Shown here piece after piece: positions 24,530 to 32,436 of a DNA stretch of 54,339 nucleotides (position 1 is its first letter; every line of letters starts with the position of its first letter). This DNA is from Collinsella sp. (lineage in GTDB: Bacteria > Actinomycetota > Coriobacteriia > Coriobacteriales > Coriobacteriaceae). The translations under genes were made by a program, and so were the position numbers. A model generated the notes under the pieces. It worked only from the letters and a program-made list of their open reading frames with translations. It was not told the DNA's origin and searched no databases. The stretch spans positions 1-54,339 of the forward strand of contig DXZU01000014.1 in NCBI GenBank assembly GCA_019419525.1, read 5' to 3'.

Positions 24530-25189
24530 CTACTCACCGAGCATCTCTTGGAGCTTGGCTGCCACGGCATGTCCCAAGCTCTCGTGGCTTTCGGGCATCA
24601 TATGCAGATAGTCGATATCGCCCGGCTCGGCAAACTCGGCGGCATTCAAAAAGTCGCAGCCAAACTGCTCGGCCACGTGCGCATAGTACTCGCCAAAATG
24701 TTCAGATGCCTCGACGGAACGCTCGTCAAAATCGGTCATATATACATCGGCGATCTGCGGCTTGATCTTGATAGGAGCCATCAGCAGGATGCGCGGGCAA
24801 GGCGCAGCGTCGGTCCACGGAAACGCGCGGACGGCGCGAATCAGCGCCATGGCGCCACGGGCGATATCGGAAGCTGTCACGTTAAAGACCGTCTTACAGT
24901 CGTTGGTGCCCAGCATGATCACAATGGCGTCCAGCGGCTTATGGGCCTCGAGCAGCATCGGAAGCGCGCGAATGCCGTTGAGGTTAGTGTCCAGATGGCA
25001 CATGTCGTCGCGTACCGTCGTGCGGCCGTTGAGGCCTTCTTCAATTACATGCCAGCCCTCGCCTAAGTCACGTTGGACCACGCCACACCAGCGCACATCC
25101 TGCGCATAGCGCACCGCGGTACCGTCGCGCATGCCCGCTGGATCGTAACCATAGGTGTTGCTGTCACCAAAGCACAGAACGTTTTTCAT
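24530..25189 (-). CDS. SGNH/GDSL-type hydrolase
   Basis: A 219-residue hydrolase of the SGNH superfamily, probably an esterase or deacetylase acting on acyl groups of sugars or lipids. Block I is CFGDSNTYGYDP (catalytic Ser near residue 9), block II the Gly near EEGLNGRTT, block III LGTNDCK (Asn), and block V the DYLHMMPESHESLG segment with Asp and His near the C-terminus. No signal peptide is visible, so it is likely cytoplasmic. ATG at 25189 follows GGGGAG. It may be co-transcribed with the pentapeptide gene downstream. Confidence 0.88.
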   Translation of the reverse strand: MKNVLCFGDSNTYGYDPAGMRDGTAVRYAQDVRWCGVVQRDLGEGWHVIEEGLNGRTTVRDDMCHLDTNLNGIRALPMLLEAHKPLDAIVIMLGTNDCKTVFNVTASDIARGAMALIRAVRAFPWTDAAPCPRILLMAPIKIKPQIADVYMTDFDERSVEASEHFGEYYAHVAEQFGCDFLNAAEFAEPGDIDYLHMMPESHESLGHAVAAKLQEMLGE

Positions 25190-25208
25190 CGTAAGCTCCC
25201 CACTCAAT

Positions 25209-25242
25209 AAAAAGCCGACAGGAGCAGCCTCTCCCGTCGGCT
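25209..25242 (-). terminator. Terminator of the PARG-like gene
   Basis: AGCCGAC/GTCGGCT and GGAG/CTCC form a stem followed by TTTTT on the minus strand. Confidence 0.85.
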
Positions 25243-25267
25243 CGGTATATCGCATCACGAGCACCGT

Positions 25268-26383
25268 TTACAGGTACTTGCGCCAGTCGTCGTCATCCTC
25301 GTCATCCTCGGCAGCGGCCTGAGCCTGCTCGGCGGCACGGGCGGCTGCGGCGCGGGCGGCAACCTGAGCATAGGACTCCTCGTTTCGCTCGGGGAAGTTT
25401 GCCAGCACGTGCTCGAATTTGGCGAAGTCCTCGTCCCAGCGCGTAGAGGGCACGGCAAAGAAGACCTGCTTGACCTTGAAGTCGCCCGATGCGAGCTCCT
25501 TGCGGAAGAGCTCGGCCACGGCCTCGGCATCAAAGCCGTTGTTGTCGCAGCCCCATGCGCCCAGCACGAGCTTCTCGCGACCCAACTCGTCGCAGATGGC
25601 GAGCACAAAGCGAATGCGGTCGCGCAGGGCATCCAGCAGAGCATCGTCGCTCACGCGATACTCCTGGCGGGCGCGCTTAACGTTGGGCGCGGCGGCCACG
25701 ATCACGTCGGCGTATGCATGCACGTGGTTGCGGTCGAAGCGCACCGCAGGCACCACTAGGGCACGGTTACGATAGAGCTCGCAGTTGATGTTGCGGCGAC
25801 GGTTCTCGCCGTACCACTTACGCTGCCTATCGAGAACGTTGTACAGATACGAATCGGCGCACAGCGTGGCCTCCTGGCCCAGATAACCCTGAATATATCC
25901 ACCGCCCGGATTGGTAAACGAGGCAAAGGCGAGCACGGCCATGTCGCAGAACTGCGCATAGCCGCGACCGTTATCGAGGATTGCCTGCGTGGCGGAGGCA
26001 TCAAGCACAGTGACCTCGGGCAGGACCGGAGCGGGCTCCTCAGCAGGCGCGGACTCAGCTTCGGCGATTTCCTCGGCAGGCTCCTCGACGGGCTCGAGCG
26101 CTGCCTCGACCTCGGCAGCCTCCGCGCCCTCGACGTCCTCGGCAACCTGTTCTTCGGCGGCCACAGCACTCTGAACCTTGGCCTTCATCGCCGCGACAAA
26201 GCCGGCAGGCATACCGTCAAACTCGCGAACACCGGCAAGCGAACGCTCGATATCCTTGGCGCACGCTTCGGACACAGTTGCCACGTGACGCTCGGCGGCC
26301 TTGGCACGGGCCTCGCGCTTGGGATTGGGCTGACCCGCTCGGTTGGACCTGCGGTTACGGTTCCTGTTGTCGACGTCTGCCAT
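25268..26383 (-). CDS. PARG-like macrodomain protein (TIGR02452/DUF2263)
   Basis: A 371-residue protein. Residues 1-70 are basic and helical; ~75-120 form a Glu/Ala/Pro-rich linker; ~125-345 form a macrodomain of the microbial poly(ADP-ribose) glycohydrolase type, with FTNPGGGYIQGYLGQEATLC near residue 170 and LGAWGCDNNGFD near residue 290; the tail is acidic. Such proteins remove ADP-ribose. The usual catalytic QEE triplet reads QEA here, so the general-acid Glu seems to be lost and the protein may only bind ADP-ribose or act differently. AAAGGTGACC precedes the ATG. It stands alone with its own terminator. Confidence 0.78.
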   Translation of the reverse strand: MADVDNRNRNRRSNRAGQPNPKREARAKAAERHVATVSEACAKDIERSLAGVREFDGMPAGFVAAMKAKVQSAVAAEEQVAEDVEGAEAAEVEAALEPVEEPAEEIAEAESAPAEEPAPVLPEVTVLDASATQAILDNGRGYAQFCDMAVLAFASFTNPGGGYIQGYLGQEATLCADSYLYNVLDRQRKWYGENRRRNINCELYRNRALVVPAVRFDRNHVHAYADVIVAAAPNVKRARQEYRVSDDALLDALRDRIRFVLAICDELGREKLVLGAWGCDNNGFDAEAVAELFRKELASGDFKVKQVFFAVPSTRWDEDFAKFEHVLANFPERNEESYAQVAARAAAARAAEQAQAAAEDDEDDDDWRKYL

Positions 26384-26449
26384 AAGTGGTCACCTTTCTC
26401 GGTCTCTGCCGCTATCGGCTTTTCCCATCCATGATACCCCGCCGCATAC

Positions 26450-26477
26450 AAAAAAGACGGCCCCGAAGGACCGCCTT
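26450..26477 (-). terminator. Terminator of the BI-1 gene
   Basis: On the minus strand GGCGGTCC and GGGCCGTC pair (with G-U pairs) around a TTCG tetraloop, followed by TTTTTT. Confidence 0.85.
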
Positions 26478-26521
26478 TCGCATCGATTTACACGCACGGC
26501 AAACACCGCCGCAATTCGCCA

Positions 26522-27217
26522 CTAGTCGCGACGGCCGAGGATGTTCAGAATGCGCAGGAACACGTTGATGATGTCCACGAACAAGTTGGATGCCATAAGC
26601 ACGGCGTTGGGCAGCGTAGGCGGCACCGTCGTGGCAACATAGGTGTCGTAGCCGATAAAGCCGGCGAACACCACGATCACGATCAGATCGGTGATGGTCT
26701 GCGAGACGCCCATGAACATCAGCACAATCTCAACCAGAATAGTGGCGAGCAGAATGCCAAAGCCGATGCCATATACGCGCTGGAAAAACTTGGGGAACGT
26801 CACGCCCAAGGCGCCATAGACAAAGGTGATGGCGGCCGTGGCGATAAAGGCAGTGTTGATGGTGGGCAGGTCGTAGTTGGCAAGGCCAAACGACGCGGTC
26901 AGGCCAAAGGTACTCGCAAAGATTATGTAGCCCACAAGGGACAGGCCCACGGACTGCTTGCTGGCGGCGGCCGACATCATGACCATGCCGACGATGGTCA
27001 AAATAAACGAGCCAAAGACCAGCGGCAAGGCGGCGCCGCTCATCATCATGCGCGCAAACGACATGGTGCTCGTAAAGTAGGCGCCGGCGCCCATGGCGCA
27101 AAAGCCCAAGAAGATCAGGGCAGACATGGCGAGATTGTACGCGCGCGGCGACATCTCCTTGGCGCGGCTTGCGCCGCTCTCGACGGGGCCGTTCTGATAG
27201 CCCTGGATATCGTTCAT
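26522..27217 (-). CDS. Bax inhibitor-1/YccA family membrane protein
   Basis: A 231-residue inner-membrane protein with about seven transmembrane helices, of the Bax inhibitor-1 (TMBIM) family, whose bacterial members are pH-sensitive calcium leak channels or protease modulators. FGLTASFGLANYDLP in the middle, FAGFIGYDTYVA near residue 185 (second aspartate of the family pair) and the C-terminal LFVDIINVFLRILNILG are typical. GAAAGGACG precedes the ATG. It is monocistronic. The exact role cannot be read from sequence. Confidence 0.88.
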   Translation of the reverse strand: MNDIQGYQNGPVESGASRAKEMSPRAYNLAMSALIFLGFCAMGAGAYFTSTMSFARMMMSGAALPLVFGSFILTIVGMVMMSAAASKQSVGLSLVGYIIFASTFGLTASFGLANYDLPTINTAFIATAAITFVYGALGVTFPKFFQRVYGIGFGILLATILVEIVLMFMGVSQTITDLIVIVVFAGFIGYDTYVATTVPPTLPNAVLMASNLFVDIINVFLRILNILGRRD

Positions 27218-27301
27218 AGGTTCGTCCTTTCAAAAAGCGCCACAAATAACGGCGCAGTAGCTGACAAGATTCCTGTCATTGTACCCGAACGCCGTGCGTC
27301 C

Positions 27302-27640
27302 TTACCTACGGCGCTCGCCCTCGAGCGTACGGTCGAATGCCCACACCCACCAACGCATCAGATGGGCCTGCGAGCCATCTGGTCGTTCACGCGTCTGGTC
27401 CTCCAGATACAACTCGGTCGCGTGCCCGCCAAAACGCACCTTATAGGTTGCCGTACGAATGCCGTGAACCGTCAGGCCAAACCCAGTGGTCGAGACAATC
27501 TCGTCAATCGTAAAGCAACGACCGTCGACCCAGCAGACGGCGACTGGCACGACTTGTCCGCCCGCGAGGATGCGAGCCACGACGTCCACATACTGCTTGT
27601 GTACGCGCCGAGTTTTGCCGTCTGTCTGTCGATATTCCAT
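27302..27640 (-). CDS. Small conserved-looking hypothetical protein
   Basis: A 112-residue protein, basic and rich in aromatic residues, with a likely small beta-barrel core (AVCWVDGRCFTIDEIV, GLTVHGIRTATYKVRFGGH) and ending WWVWAFDRTLEG. It resembles small DUF6504-type proteins of actinobacteria in layout, but I cannot confirm the family. Start choice is unsure: ATG at 27640 has AGGAGG only one base away; ATG at 27661 has no ribosome site. No partner gene. Confidence 0.6.
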   Translation of the reverse strand: MEYRQTDGKTRRVHKQYVDVVARILAGGQVVPVAVCWVDGRCFTIDEIVSTTGFGLTVHGIRTATYKVRFGGHATELYLEDQTRERPDGSQAHLMRWWVWAFDRTLEGERRR

Positions 27641-27815
27641 GCCTCCTATTATCGAACGCATGTTTGCATGTTGTAAAGCGAACAGACTGTGGTTTTGGAG
27701 TGTCGTAGCAATCGCACGTGTCCGCATGGCGTGTTAGCAAAAAGAATACCCGCGGTCAACAGGACTAATATTCAATTTTAGTGCCAAAAAATCCACTTCT
27801 CACGTCAGAACTCCG

Positions 27816-27843
27816 TTAAGAAACCCACAGGAGGTGATACGAT
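27816..27843 (+). promoter_or_regulatory. Candidate promoter of the PiT gene
   Basis: TTAAGA (27816-27821) and the extended -10 TGATACGAT (TACGAT 27838-27843) are 16 bases apart, about 48 bases before the ATG. Confidence 0.5.
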
Positions 27844-27890
27844 TTATCATGTTTTTGTAACGTGCCTGCAAACTTCGAGAAAGCCCATAT

Positions 27891-28940
27891 ATGGACGTAA
27901 CGTTCTCAACCTTCCTCGGCCAAATTGTGTCGAACCCAGTCCTTGCCGTCACCGTGATCCTCGCGCTCGGCGCCATCTTCGTCAACGGATGGACCGACGC
28001 GCCCAACGCCATCGCGACCTGCGTCACTACGCGTTGCATGCCCGCCCGCGCCGCCATTCTCATGAGCGCCGCATTCAACTTCCTCGGCGTGCTCATCATG
28101 ACGCACTTTAATGCGAGCGTCGCCAACACCATCTCACATATCGTCGACTTTGGCGGAAACAGCACCATGGCGCTCGCGTGCCTCTGCGCAGCGCTGTTCT
28201 CCATCGTCGTCTACGGCGCCACAGCATCGCGTTTTGGCATCCCCACTTCGCAAAGCCACAGCCTTATCGCCGGCCTGACCGGTGCCGCTATCGCCCTCGG
28301 CGGCGCGAGCAGCGTCAACGTCCACGAGTGGATGAAGGTCATCTACGGCCTGGCGCTCTCCATCGGCCTGGGCTTTGTCATGGGCTGGGTCCTGTGCAAA
28401 CTCGTCTCGGTTCTTTTCGCCGCCGCCAACAGGCGACGTGCCAATGTCTTCTTTAAATACGCTCAGATCGCGAGCGCTGCGGCCATGAGCTTTATGCACG
28501 GCGCGCAGGATGGACAGAAGTTCATCGGCGTGCTCTTTTTAGGCGTGGCCTTCGCAAACGGCCAGACCAGCGTCGGCGATGCCGGCATCCCCATCTGGAT
28601 TATGCTGCTGTGCTCGGCCACCATGGGTATCGGCACCAGCGTCGGCGGCGAGCGCATCATAAAGTCCGTCGGCCAGAGCATGGTTAAGCTCGAGAAGTAT
28701 CAGGGCTTCTCCGCCGACCTCGCGGGCGCCGCGAACCTGCTGCTTGCCACCCTTACCGGCATCCCCGTGTCCTCCACACACATCAAGACCTGCGCCATCA
28801 TGGGCGTCGGTGCCGTCAAGCGCCTCTCGGCCATCAACTTCGGCGTCGTTAAGGACATGATGTTCACCTGGTTCTTCACCTTCCCCGCCTGCGGACTCAT
28901 CAGCTTTGTCATGGCCAAGCTGTTCATGATGTTCCTCTAG
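27891..28940 (+). CDS. pit: PiT family inorganic phosphate transporter
   Basis: A 349-residue inner-membrane symporter of the PiT (PF01384) family for low-affinity phosphate uptake, probably as metal phosphate with protons. The duplicated signature is visible as FVNGWTDAPNAIATCVTTR near residue 26 and its C-terminal partner LLATLTGIPVSSTHIKT near residue 283; ten or so hydrophobic segments are spread along the protein. Relatives can carry sulfate, but the DUF47 partner immediately downstream supports phosphate. The ATG has only weak AGAAAG upstream. Confidence 0.92.
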   Translation: MDVTFSTFLGQIVSNPVLAVTVILALGAIFVNGWTDAPNAIATCVTTRCMPARAAILMSAAFNFLGVLIMTHFNASVANTISHIVDFGGNSTMALACLCAALFSIVVYGATASRFGIPTSQSHSLIAGLTGAAIALGGASSVNVHEWMKVIYGLALSIGLGFVMGWVLCKLVSVLFAAANRRRANVFFKYAQIASAAAMSFMHGAQDGQKFIGVLFLGVAFANGQTSVGDAGIPIWIMLLCSATMGIGTSVGGERIIKSVGQSMVKLEKYQGFSADLAGAANLLLATLTGIPVSSTHIKTCAIMGVGAVKRLSAINFGVVKDMMFTWFFTFPACGLISFVMAKLFMMFL

Positions 28941-29007
28941 TCAAACCGAACGTCCATCTGGACCGCAACACTTCGCCCACCCGTCTTCGCCTCGAAAGGA
29001 CCCACCC

Positions 29008-29631
29008 ATGGCTAAGAAACCCGATTCGTTCTACTTTGACAACTACGTCGCCTGCGCCGACCTCGCCGTCCAGGCCGCCGAGCTGCTTACCCAGATTTTT
29101 GAGAACTTCGATCCCGCGCAGATTCACGACATGCTCAATAAGATGCATGCGATTGAGCATGCGGCAGACAAGAAGCACCACGAGCTCGAAGACGCCCTGC
29201 TCACCGCCTTTATCACCCCGCTCGAGCGCGAGGATCTGGATCTGATGAGCTGCGCGCTCGACACCGTGCTCGACCGTATTGAGGGCGTCGTGCAGCGCGT
29301 CTACTTCACCAACATTCAGAGCATCCATCCCGACGCCATCGTCATCGCCCACAAGGTGACTGACGCCTGCCGCGCCATGAAAGACCTGATGGTCGAGCTT
29401 CCCAACTACCGCAAGTCCAAAACGCTGCGCGAGCTGGTCATCCAGATCAACACCATCGAGTCCGAGGCCGACGAGCTCTACATCAACGCCATGCGCAACC
29501 TGCACGTTAACGGCAAGGATCCGCTCGAGGTCATCGCTTGGCGTGACGTCTACGCCTTCCTGGAGTACTGCGCCGACTGCTGCGAGAATGTGGCCGATGT
29601 TGTGGATTCGATTGTCATGAAGAACAGTTAA
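29008..29631 (+). CDS. DUF47 (PhoU-like) Pit accessory protein
   Basis: A 207-residue all-helical protein of the DUF47/PhoU-like family, which accompanies Pit transporters and probably regulates phosphate uptake. Features are KMHAIEHAADKKHHELEDAL near residue 48 and a second related helical half with the E-x-x-A-D segment TIESEADELYINAM near residue 150, plus EYCADCCENVADVVDSIV at the end. AAAGGA precedes the ATG. It lies 67 bases after the PiT gene with no terminator, so the pair is likely one operon. A long inverted repeat follows. Confidence 0.9.
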   Translation: MAKKPDSFYFDNYVACADLAVQAAELLTQIFENFDPAQIHDMLNKMHAIEHAADKKHHELEDALLTAFITPLEREDLDLMSCALDTVLDRIEGVVQRVYFTNIQSIHPDAIVIAHKVTDACRAMKDLMVELPNYRKSKTLRELVIQINTIESEADELYINAMRNLHVNGKDPLEVIAWRDVYAFLEYCADCCENVADVVDSIVMKNS

Positions 29632-29636
29632 TTGGG

Positions 29637-29747
29637 GGTACGTGTCCCGGCGGTCGCGGGCCCGGCCACTAATAACCTTTTTCACTCCGGCTGCAAGCAG
29701 AGTCGTTCAAAAGGTTATTAGTGGCCGGGCCCGCTCCCTTACGTACC
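29637..29747. repeat. Long inverted repeat after the PiT operon
   Basis: Bases 29656-29681 pair perfectly with 29709-29734 (26 bp) around a 27-base loop; outer GGTACGT (29637-29643) pairs with ACGTACC (29741-29747). It starts six bases after the DUF47 stop. As in the repeat at 15136-15264, the left arm ends in a T-run inside the stem and ACTTTGGCTGA follows on the right (29758). Confidence 0.88.
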
Positions 29748-29917
29748 ACCATTGGGAACTTTGGCTGATAGTTATAGCGCAATGGGGGTTTGGCTGAAGG
29801 GACCTTTGGTATCCGTTCGGACACTTTGGCCCTCGATGAGCGTTTGGCTGATTGCTGCTTTGGGTACTGTTTGGGTTACTTTGGGTTTGTTTGATTTTTA
29901 ATTGTTGGAGGGCTTGT
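29748..29917. repeat. TTTGGCTGA direct repeats upstream of the nitroreductase
   Basis: TTTGGCTGA occurs at 29760, 29789 and 29843 (spacings 29 and 54 bases) in a T/G-rich leader that also holds several ACTTTGG and CTTTGGG words. No clear promoter is seen. Origin unknown; the words are compatible with regulatory sites or with degenerate low-complexity sequence. Confidence 0.5.
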
Positions 29918-30448
29918 ATGTCTTATTTGGATCTGGCTCGGGGTCGGTATTCTTGTCGTGAATTTCAGGATCGTTCTGTTGAGCAGGCTGTGGTGGATGC
30001 CATTGTTGAGGCTGGGCGGATTGCTCCTTCTGCTTGTAATAATCATCCTTCTCGTGTGATGGTGCTGGATACGCCTGAGCTTCTGGAGAAGGCTGCTGCT
30101 TGTCAGCCTCGGTTTGCTCGTGATGGATCTATCTTTGGCGCTCCGCTCATCTTCCTTATTTGCAGCGTTACCGATGATGCTTGGGTGCGCCCGTATGATC
30201 AGATGAATTCCAGCGAAATCGATACGTCCATCGTGTGTGATCAGATGATGATGGAGGCCACCGAGCAGGGCCTGGGAACGTGCTGGGTATGCCATTTTAA
30301 GCCTGAGGTGGCACAGGAGCAGTTCAATCTGCCCAAGGGCGTCTATCCCTATCACATGCTCGTCTGTGGATATCCTGCCGACCACATCGCCGATCCCGAG
30401 CATCGCGAGGCCCGTACCATTCCCCTCTCCGACTTCCTCCTCAAGTAG
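29918..30448 (+). CDS. Nitroreductase family protein
   Basis: A 176-residue FMN-dependent nitroreductase-fold protein that would reduce nitro or quinone compounds with NAD(P)H. The N-terminal R-x-S-C-R-E-F motif (RYSCREFQDR), GRIAPSACNNHPSR near residue 37 (FMN binding), and EQGLGTCWVCHF near residue 117 support this; it is a short, ferredoxin-less form. ATG at 29918 follows GGAGGG. Codon use changes inside the gene: the first ~80 codons favour T-ending codons, the rest C-ending as in neighbours, suggesting a mosaic origin. A terminator overlaps its stop. Confidence 0.88.
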   Translation: MSYLDLARGRYSCREFQDRSVEQAVVDAIVEAGRIAPSACNNHPSRVMVLDTPELLEKAAACQPRFARDGSIFGAPLIFLICSVTDDAWVRPYDQMNSSEIDTSIVCDQMMMEATEQGLGTCWVCHFKPEVAQEQFNLPKGVYPYHMLVCGYPADHIADPEHREARTIPLSDFLLK

Positions 30449-30478
30449 GTTTTGGGACATGCCCTAAAACCTACCTTT
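30445..30478 (+). terminator. Nitroreductase terminator
   Basis: GTAGGTTTT, which contains the stop TAG, pairs with AAAACCTAC, followed by CTTTT. Confidence 0.8.
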
Positions 30479-30558
30479 TACCGCTCACCCATTCGCCGAG
30501 TTCTGCGCCACAATGTGCAGGGCTCGGTTTTTTATGTTGCGCGCCCCTGCACAGTCAT

Positions 30559-30588
30559 AAAAAAGGACCCGCAAGCTGCGGGTCCTTT
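30559..30588 (-). terminator. divIVA terminator
   Basis: AAAGGACCCGC pairs with GCGGGTCCTTT and continues into a minus-strand T-run, closing the long cell-division block. Confidence 0.9.
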
Positions 30589-30614
30589 CTAGGCACTAAA
30601 TTGTAGGCCGAATG

Positions 30615-31289
30615 TTAGTCCAGGTCGTCGGCAGCAAAGTTGTCGATCGGGGCGAAGGGATCGGCCACGGGGACAACCGGGTCAGCGACGGGCAGCGGCT
30701 CGGCGGGAACAGTCACTGCAGGAGAAGCGGCAGAACCGACCGGCGTGGAGGCCATCAGATCGGCCGGGAAGGAATTCTGGGCATCGTCCATGAAGTGCTG
30801 GATGAGCTTGAGGTACTCGGCCTTGAACTCCTCACGAGAAGCCTTGAGACGATCGATCTCCTCGAGCTCGGCCTGCTTCTCGGTCAGAGCCTGGCGGATA
30901 ACCTCGCGGGCCTTGGCGTCAGCCTCGTTGCGGATACGCTCAGCGTTCTCGTTGGCATCGTTGACGATGGTCTCAGCGGTCTGCTGGGCAGCGATCAGGG
31001 CAGCGGAAATCTGGCGCTCCTGAGCGGAGAAGTCAGGGGCGGGAACAGTCACGGGGGCGGCAGGAACGGCCTGGGCGGTGGCATCCTGAGCTTGGGCAAG
31101 CTGAGCCTGCGCATCGGCAAGCTGCTGCTCGGTAGCAGTCAGACGACCCTTAAGGTCGACGATCTTAGCGAGCATAGCGTCAACCTCGGAGGACAGCGTC
31201 TCCAAGAAGACGTCGACCTCAGCAGGATCGTAGCCACGCTTGGCCTCAGAGAAAGTCTGAGCCTGGATGTCTGCAGGGGTAATAGCCAT
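30615..31289 (-). CDS. divIVA: DivIVA cell-pole/septum protein
   Basis: A 224-residue DivIVA-domain protein that marks curved membrane at poles and septa and recruits division or wall-growth factors. The conserved N-terminal lipid-binding domain includes ITPADIQAQTFSEAKRGYDP and VDVFLE; two predicted coiled-coil stretches (residues ~35-65 and ~90-160) flank an Ala/Pro linker, and the tail is Pro/Asp-rich. AAGGAG precedes the ATG. It is the last gene of the ylm-type cluster, next to yggT and sepF. Confidence 0.93.
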   Translation of the reverse strand: MAITPADIQAQTFSEAKRGYDPAEVDVFLETLSSEVDAMLAKIVDLKGRLTATEQQLADAQAQLAQAQDATAQAVPAAPVTVPAPDFSAQERQISAALIAAQQTAETIVNDANENAERIRNEADAKAREVIRQALTEKQAELEEIDRLKASREEFKAEYLKLIQHFMDDAQNSFPADLMASTPVGSAASPAVTVPAEPLPVADPVVPVADPFAPIDNFAADDLD

Positions 31290-31350
31290 AACAAGTCTCC
31301 TTTTTCATCGCCTCGGCGCTACACGCCCGACGTAAGTTACTAAGTCAGTT

Positions 31351-31632
31351 CTACACGAGTATACCTATAAGAAGCTGCAGAACCAGCCTCTGCACCAACT
31401 GCAACGCAATAATCGCAACGACCGGCGAAAAATCGATACCGCCCATCGGCGGGATGAAACGACGGAACAGGTTGAGCCACGGACCGCACACGCTATCAAG
31501 CACCGCGGCAATATCCTGAAGCAAACCACCCTGCTTCATGGGAATCCACGTCATAAAGCAGTAGACGACAATGAGCGTGGAATAGAAGTTGAACAGCGTG
31601 TTGACCAGCTGGACGATAGTGTAGATGTTGAT
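31351..31632 (-). CDS. yggT: YggT family membrane protein
   Basis: A 93-residue YggT/YlmG protein with two hydrophobic halves, each followed by the typical pattern (VVYCFMTWIP; PWLNLFRRFIPPMGGIDFSP). Family members affect nucleoid and septum placement. The gene lies between sepF and divIVA as in Gram-positive clusters. Between the sepF stop and the internal ATG at 31554 there is no in-frame ATG, GTG or TTG, yet the first 26 residues of the family are encoded there. GAGGAG (31644-31639) is spaced six bases from ATC at 31632 and directly abuts ATT at 31638, so a rare start is likely. Starting at 31554 would remove the first transmembrane helix. Confidence 0.78.
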   Translation of the reverse strand: MNIYTIVQLVNTLFNFYSTLIVVYCFMTWIPMKQGGLLQDIAAVLDSVCGPWLNLFRRFIPPMGGIDFSPVVAIIALQLVQRLVLQLLIGILV

Positions 31633-31653
31633 GGGAATCTCCTCGTCTTGTCT

Positions 31654-32376
31654 TTACTTAAGGTAGCCGTCGGCACGAAGCTTCTTGAGATCGGAATCTT
31701 TGACCTCGCAACCGGCGGGCAGCACCATGAACACGCGGTCGCCCACCTCCTTGACCGTGGCACCCAGACCGCAGGCAAAGCCGTAAGAGAAGTCCAAGAC
31801 GCGCTTGGCAACTTCGGTGCGTACGCCCACAAAAATCAGTGCGACAGGCTGCTTGGTGCGAACGCGGCGCACCACGGTCTCCACGTCGTCATAGCTCTCG
31901 GGGCGCAGGACATAGGCCGGCAGCTGCGGCGTGGCGTTGATGATATTGCTCGCATAGGCCGAGGCATCGCTCGGTGCAGGCGCGGGTGCAGCGGCGGCAC
32001 GGGCGCGGGTATTCTCGGCGTAGCTCGACGGCGTGTCATAGGCACCAGGACGATAACCGCTCGCAACACTGTCCTGCGAGCGCGAAGGCGGGTTATACGT
32101 CGTGGCATGGCGGGAGTCATCGCCGACCAGCTGACCGGAGCGCGTATACACGGCAACCGACTCAGCTTCACCGCGGCGCGTCTGGCCAAGCAGGCCGTTG
32201 CTCGGCTCGTCTTGGGTGTAGAAGCCCTCGCCCGAAGCACCACTGTAGCCGTTGTTCTGATAGCCATCGTCGTAGCCGTCATCGTAGCCGTAGTCGTCGT
32301 CCTGGCCATAACCCTGGTCGTAACCCTGCTGGCCGCCCAGGTGCATCTTATTTTTAATCTCGTCAAGGAAGCCCAT
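31654..32376 (-). CDS. sepF: Cell division protein SepF
   Basis: A 240-residue SepF protein, which tethers FtsZ filaments to the membrane; in bacteria without FtsA it is the main anchor. The N-terminal MGFLDEIKNKMHL is the membrane-binding amphipathic helix; residues ~15-145 are a flexible, Tyr/Gly/Asp-rich linker; the C-terminal ~85 residues are the FtsZ-binding core (RPESYDDVETVVRRV, VALIFVGV, RVLDFSYGFACGLGATVKEV). AGAGGA lies before ATG 32376. The neighbours yggS, yggT and divIVA match the usual cluster. Confidence 0.94.
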   Translation of the reverse strand: MGFLDEIKNKMHLGGQQGYDQGYGQDDDYGYDDGYDDGYQNNGYSGASGEGFYTQDEPSNGLLGQTRRGEAESVAVYTRSGQLVGDDSRHATTYNPPSRSQDSVASGYRPGAYDTPSSYAENTRARAAAAPAPAPSDASAYASNIINATPQLPAYVLRPESYDDVETVVRRVRTKQPVALIFVGVRTEVAKRVLDFSYGFACGLGATVKEVGDRVFMVLPAGCEVKDSDLKKLRADGYLK

Positions 32377-32436
32377 GGTTGTGTCCTCTCGCGGTTTAGT
32401 GCAGGCGCCCCGATAATCAGTGCGCACTTCAGAGCC

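Noticed and set aside
27830..27858. AGGAGGTGAT followed by ATG TTT TTG TAA
   Set aside because: Looks like a minigene with a perfect Shine-Dalgarno, but the spacing is 14 bases and the same bases form a better extended -10 promoter for the PiT gene.
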